From an uncultured Ectothiorhodospiraceae bacterium (GTDB taxonomy: Bacteria > Pseudomonadota > Gammaproteobacteria > Nitrococcales > Nitrococcaceae): a stretch of 33,775 bases of DNA. The DNA lies in the NCBI GenBank assembly GCA_913061005.1, contig CAJXSH010000016.1:1-33775 (forward strand), read 5' to 3'. How positions within the stretch are numbered: the first letter of the stretch is position 1; each line of letters opens with the position of its first letter. The position numbers and the translations under genes were made by a program. Shown piece by piece: positions 31,863 through 33,775 of the stretch. The notes below the pieces were generated by a model that was not told the origin of the DNA, did no database searches, and saw only the letters and a list, made by a program, of their open reading frames with translations.

Positions 31863-32795
31863 TCAACCGGCCCGGGGCAGGGTGTCGGGCAGATCACGCA
31901 CCGGCGGCAGCTCGCGAATGAGGTCGGCGAGGGCGTTGATCACCGGCTCCCGGGCACAGCCCCGGCGGCGGTAGATGGCAAGCTCGCGGACCGGTGGCTC
32001 GCCGGCAAAGCGTCGCACCACCAACCCCTCGGTGGCGGTGCCCGGCGGGTCCACCGCCAGCGCCGGCAACAACGTCACCCCGGCGCCCGAGGCGACCATC
32101 TGCCGCAGGGTCTCGAGGCTGGTGGCGCGAAAATCCTGTTGCTGCTGCGCGCCTACCCGTGAGCAAAAATCCAGTGCCTGATCGCGCATGCAATGGCCTT
32201 CCTCGAGCAACAGCATGGGCGCGGCATCCAGATCGGCCCGCCGGATTTTGCGCTGCCGGGCCAGGGGGTGGTCCGCCGGCATGGCCACCTCGAAAGGCTC
32301 ACGGAAAAGCGACTGGGCGATCAGGCCTTCATCAGGCACCGGGGCGCCCATGATGGCGGCATCCAGGGTGCCCTCCTGCAGCCGCTGGGTGAGCCCACTG
32401 GTGCGCTCTTCATGCAGCAGCACCCGCAGCTTGGGGTAGCGCTCGCGCAGCACCGGGAAGAGATGGGGGATGAGGTAGGGCCCCAGGGTGGGGATGATCC
32501 CCAGGCGCAGCTCACCACTCATCGGATCACCGGCGGCCCGGGCCACATGCACCAGATCGTCCACCTCGGCGAGGATCTGCCGGGCCCGCTCGGTGACCAC
32601 CCGGCCGATGGGGGTGACCAGCACCTTTTTGCTGGTGCGCTCCACCAGCTGGACCTCGAGGTAGTCCTCGAGCTTTTTGATTTGAGTGCTGAGCGTCGGC
32701 TGGCTGACGTAACAGGCCGCAGCGGCCCGGCCGAAGTGCTGATGATCGGCCACCGCCACCAAATAGCGCAGGTCACGGAAGTTCACCTGAATCAT
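31863..32795 (-). CDS. oxyR: Hydrogen peroxide-responsive regulator OxyR
   Basis: This is a LysR-family activator of peroxide defence genes, 310 residues. The N-terminal winged helix-turn-helix covers about 6-65 (FGRAAAACYVSQPTLSTQIKKLE). The sensor cysteines are C202 and C211 in EEGHCMRDQALDFC, nine residues apart as in E. coli C199/C208, so the disulfide switch should work. The start is the ATG at 32795. An internal GTG three codons later is an alternative. The start overlaps the parA stop by 4 nt (ATGA), giving a parA-oxyR-uvrD run. It has no visible promoter of its own. Confidence 0.96.
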   Translation of the reverse strand: MIQVNFRDLRYLVAVADHQHFGRAAAACYVSQPTLSTQIKKLEDYLEVQLVERTSKKVLVTPIGRVVTERARQILAEVDDLVHVARAAGDPMSGELRLGIIPTLGPYLIPHLFPVLRERYPKLRVLLHEERTSGLTQRLQEGTLDAAIMGAPVPDEGLIAQSLFREPFEVAMPADHPLARQRKIRRADLDAAPMLLLEEGHCMRDQALDFCSRVGAQQQQDFRATSLETLRQMVASGAGVTLLPALAVDPPGTATEGLVVRRFAGEPPVRELAIYRRRGCAREPVINALADLIRELPPVRDLPDTLPRAG

Positions 32796-33544
32796 CGTGC
32801 TGCTTTGAGGTCCTGTGACAGCTCGGCCCACAACCGCTCATAAGCCACGGTCGCCGGCGAGCGCGGTGCAAATGCCATCAGCGGCTCACGTCGAAGGCTC
32901 ATTTTTTCTACCTCCGTCGAGTAGGGAATCCACGTCTCGTAGCAACGGCGCAACGAGGTAGGCTTGGCCTCCACCCAGTCACGATGGAGCCGACGGCGTC
33001 GGTCGACCATGCCCAGAAACGGACGCAGTTTGTCACGTCCGTAGCGCCCTCGGTCAAAATGCCCCTCCATCTGCCGCCAGGCATTGAGCGATAAGGGCGC
33101 GGGAATCAGTGGGCAAAGCACACGATCCGCGGCGCGGACCACCGCTTCGGCCAGCCGTGAAAAGCTTGGCGGACAGTCCAGCAGCAATAAGCCGTAGTTC
33201 TCGGAGAACGGCTTGAGAAGCCCATGCAGCAGTTGCCCGCCGTCCCTGCCCTTTTCGATCAATTGATCGATATGACGCAGCGACTCGTCGGCGGGCACCA
33301 CATCCAGATAGGGCCAGGACGTGCGTTGACGCTCCTTGCCAATCGGGGCGTTGCGACGGAACAGTTTCTTCGGCGCCCGCCCCAGTCCCGGGCGCGTATT
33401 CAGACACCAGGTCGCAGCACCCTGTGGATCCAGGTCCCATAGCAGCGTCGGTACCCCGCTGCGAGCCGATTGATCGGCCAGATTGACCGCCGCGGCGGTT
33501 TTACCAACGCCGCCTTTGAGGTTGTGAAGGGCAACGATATGCAT
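32792..33544 (-). CDS. ParA-family partition ATPase (orphan)
   Basis: This 250-residue deviant Walker ATPase of the ParA/Soj type has deviant Walker A KGGVGKT (10-16), the LWDLDPQGAA block (about 35-44) and Walker B-like LLLLDCPPSF (about 118-127). LIPAPLSLNAWRQMEGH corresponds to the usual P-loop partner segment. No ParB gene or parS-like repeat is seen next to it, so the cargo is unknown. By eye its base composition is lower in G+C than the neighbouring genes, with more CGT and A/T-ending codons. This hints at a different origin. Its stop overlaps the oxyR start by 4 nt. The start is the ATG at 33544, without a strong ribosome site. Confidence 0.88.
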   Translation of the reverse strand: MHIVALHNLKGGVGKTAAAVNLADQSARSGVPTLLWDLDPQGAATWCLNTRPGLGRAPKKLFRRNAPIGKERQRTSWPYLDVVPADESLRHIDQLIEKGRDGGQLLHGLLKPFSENYGLLLLDCPPSFSRLAEAVVRAADRVLCPLIPAPLSLNAWRQMEGHFDRGRYGRDKLRPFLGMVDRRRRLHRDWVEAKPTSLRRCYETWIPYSTEVEKMSLRREPLMAFAPRSPATVAYERLWAELSQDLKAAR

Positions 33545-33632
33545 AACCCGGCCACGCCGACCTGAAAAGCCCGTAGTCTAGCGCGTTGACCGGGTTTTTT
33601 TGACCGCTTCGACAGCAGGCGAGTCGCAATCG
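33545..33632. other. Short intergenic region upstream of parA
   Basis: This 88-nt gap lies between two leftward genes. It contains TTGACC twice with a 14-nt period on the plus strand (33586-33591 and 33600-33605), a run of seven T between and into the second copy, and TAGACT on the minus strand (33575-33580) as a possible parA -10 box. No proper -35 box for it and no stable hairpin before the T run are visible. Confidence 0.3.
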
Positions 33633-33775
33633 CTAATTGCCGAGGCAATCCACCATGCGGTCGGCCAGATCACGCAGCAATGCGGGATAGAACGACGCAC
33701 CCACCGCCAGATCGCTGCCGAGAGGATCGAGCACGCCCGTATCGGCGTCGGTGCCATCGACGACGCTCGCCACCA
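33633..33775 (-). CDS. C-terminal end of an unrecognised protein (cut by window edge)
   Basis: An open frame enters from the right edge and ends at TAG (33633-33635), giving 46 residues. They run from VASVVDGTDADTGVLD to LLRDLADRMVDCLGN. The first part is Asp-rich, and the last part looks helical with a single late cysteine. I do not recognise the family. It is accepted as probably coding because the frame is open to the edge, lies on the parA strand, and has plausible codon use. Confidence 0.45.
   Translation of the reverse strand, partial: VASVVDGTDADTGVLDPLGSDLAVGASFYPALLRDLADRMVDCLGN

Noticed and set aside
33586-33605. T run after TTGACCGGG upstream of parA as a rightward terminator
   Set aside because: No adjacent stem precedes the T run. 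The only complementary ACCCGG lies about 45 nt away, and no rightward gene ends here.

Overview
The window comes from a high-GC (about two thirds G+C by eye), very compact gammaproteobacterial chromosome. Protein similarity and gene order resemble both Escherichia coli and Pseudomonas: ygfB-pepP-ubiH, zapA-6S RNA-fau, lgt-thyA-folA, trxA-rho, tesA with ybbA-ybbP, and dsbA-cytochrome c4-engB-polA. The mixture, the System II cytochrome c assembly genes, the PHA synthase and acidic insertions in some proteins would fit a halophilic Ectothiorhodospiraceae-type organism (for example the Spiribacter/Halorhodospira neighbourhood). That placement is inference. Nothing in the window looks like a prophage, transposon, CRISPR array, tRNA or rRNA.

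Layout. 1-4267 (minus): ygfB, pepP, ubiH, gcvH and tpx, probably one operon. 4268-4324: divergent promoter region with a TTCG-loop inverted repeat. 4325-7171 (plus): a ZapB-like coiled coil, zapA, 6S RNA, fau, an EVE-domain protein and a Bax-like glucosaminidase. 7179-9209 (minus): argA and an SH3/coiled-coil membrane protein. 9328-11487 (plus): lgt, thyA, folA. 11517-13157 (minus): rho and trxA, with a clear sigma70 promoter upstream of trxA. 13362-14195 (plus): cysQ. 14203-19216 (minus): phaC and the ybbP/ybbA ABC pair. 19215-19832 (plus): tesA. 19833-25270 (minus): an EEP-family enzyme, dsbA, ccsA, resB and cytochrome c4. 25352-25960 (plus): engB. 25959-26114: a structured intergenic region. 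26115-28841 (minus): polA. 28958-29677 (plus): a LOG-family protein. 29674-33544 (minus): uvrD, oxyR and an orphan parA. 33633-33775 (minus): the 3' end of an unrecognised gene.

Functional themes. One-carbon/folate metabolism and thymidylate synthesis are represented by fau, gcvH, thyA and folA. Thiol and oxidative-stress functions are represented by tpx, trxA, dsbA and oxyR. Periplasmic cytochrome c maturation forms a module of dsbA, ccsA, resB and the diheme cytochrome c4. DNA replication and repair are represented by polA and uvrD. Cell division genes sit beside 6S RNA.

The most interesting element is the engB-polA gap. On the minus strand it encodes three consecutive hairpins whose loops are all C-rich (anti-Shine-Dalgarno-like), ending in a textbook intrinsic terminator. 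The locus is the position of Spot 42 in E. coli and ErsA in Pseudomonas, so a small regulatory RNA is a reasonable hypothesis. Other points are a perfect 16-bp palindrome inside the cytochrome c4 promoter, start codons of tesA and ybbA that overlap inside one CCATGG, and a striking in-phase CTT-TTN codon-pair habit across the window.
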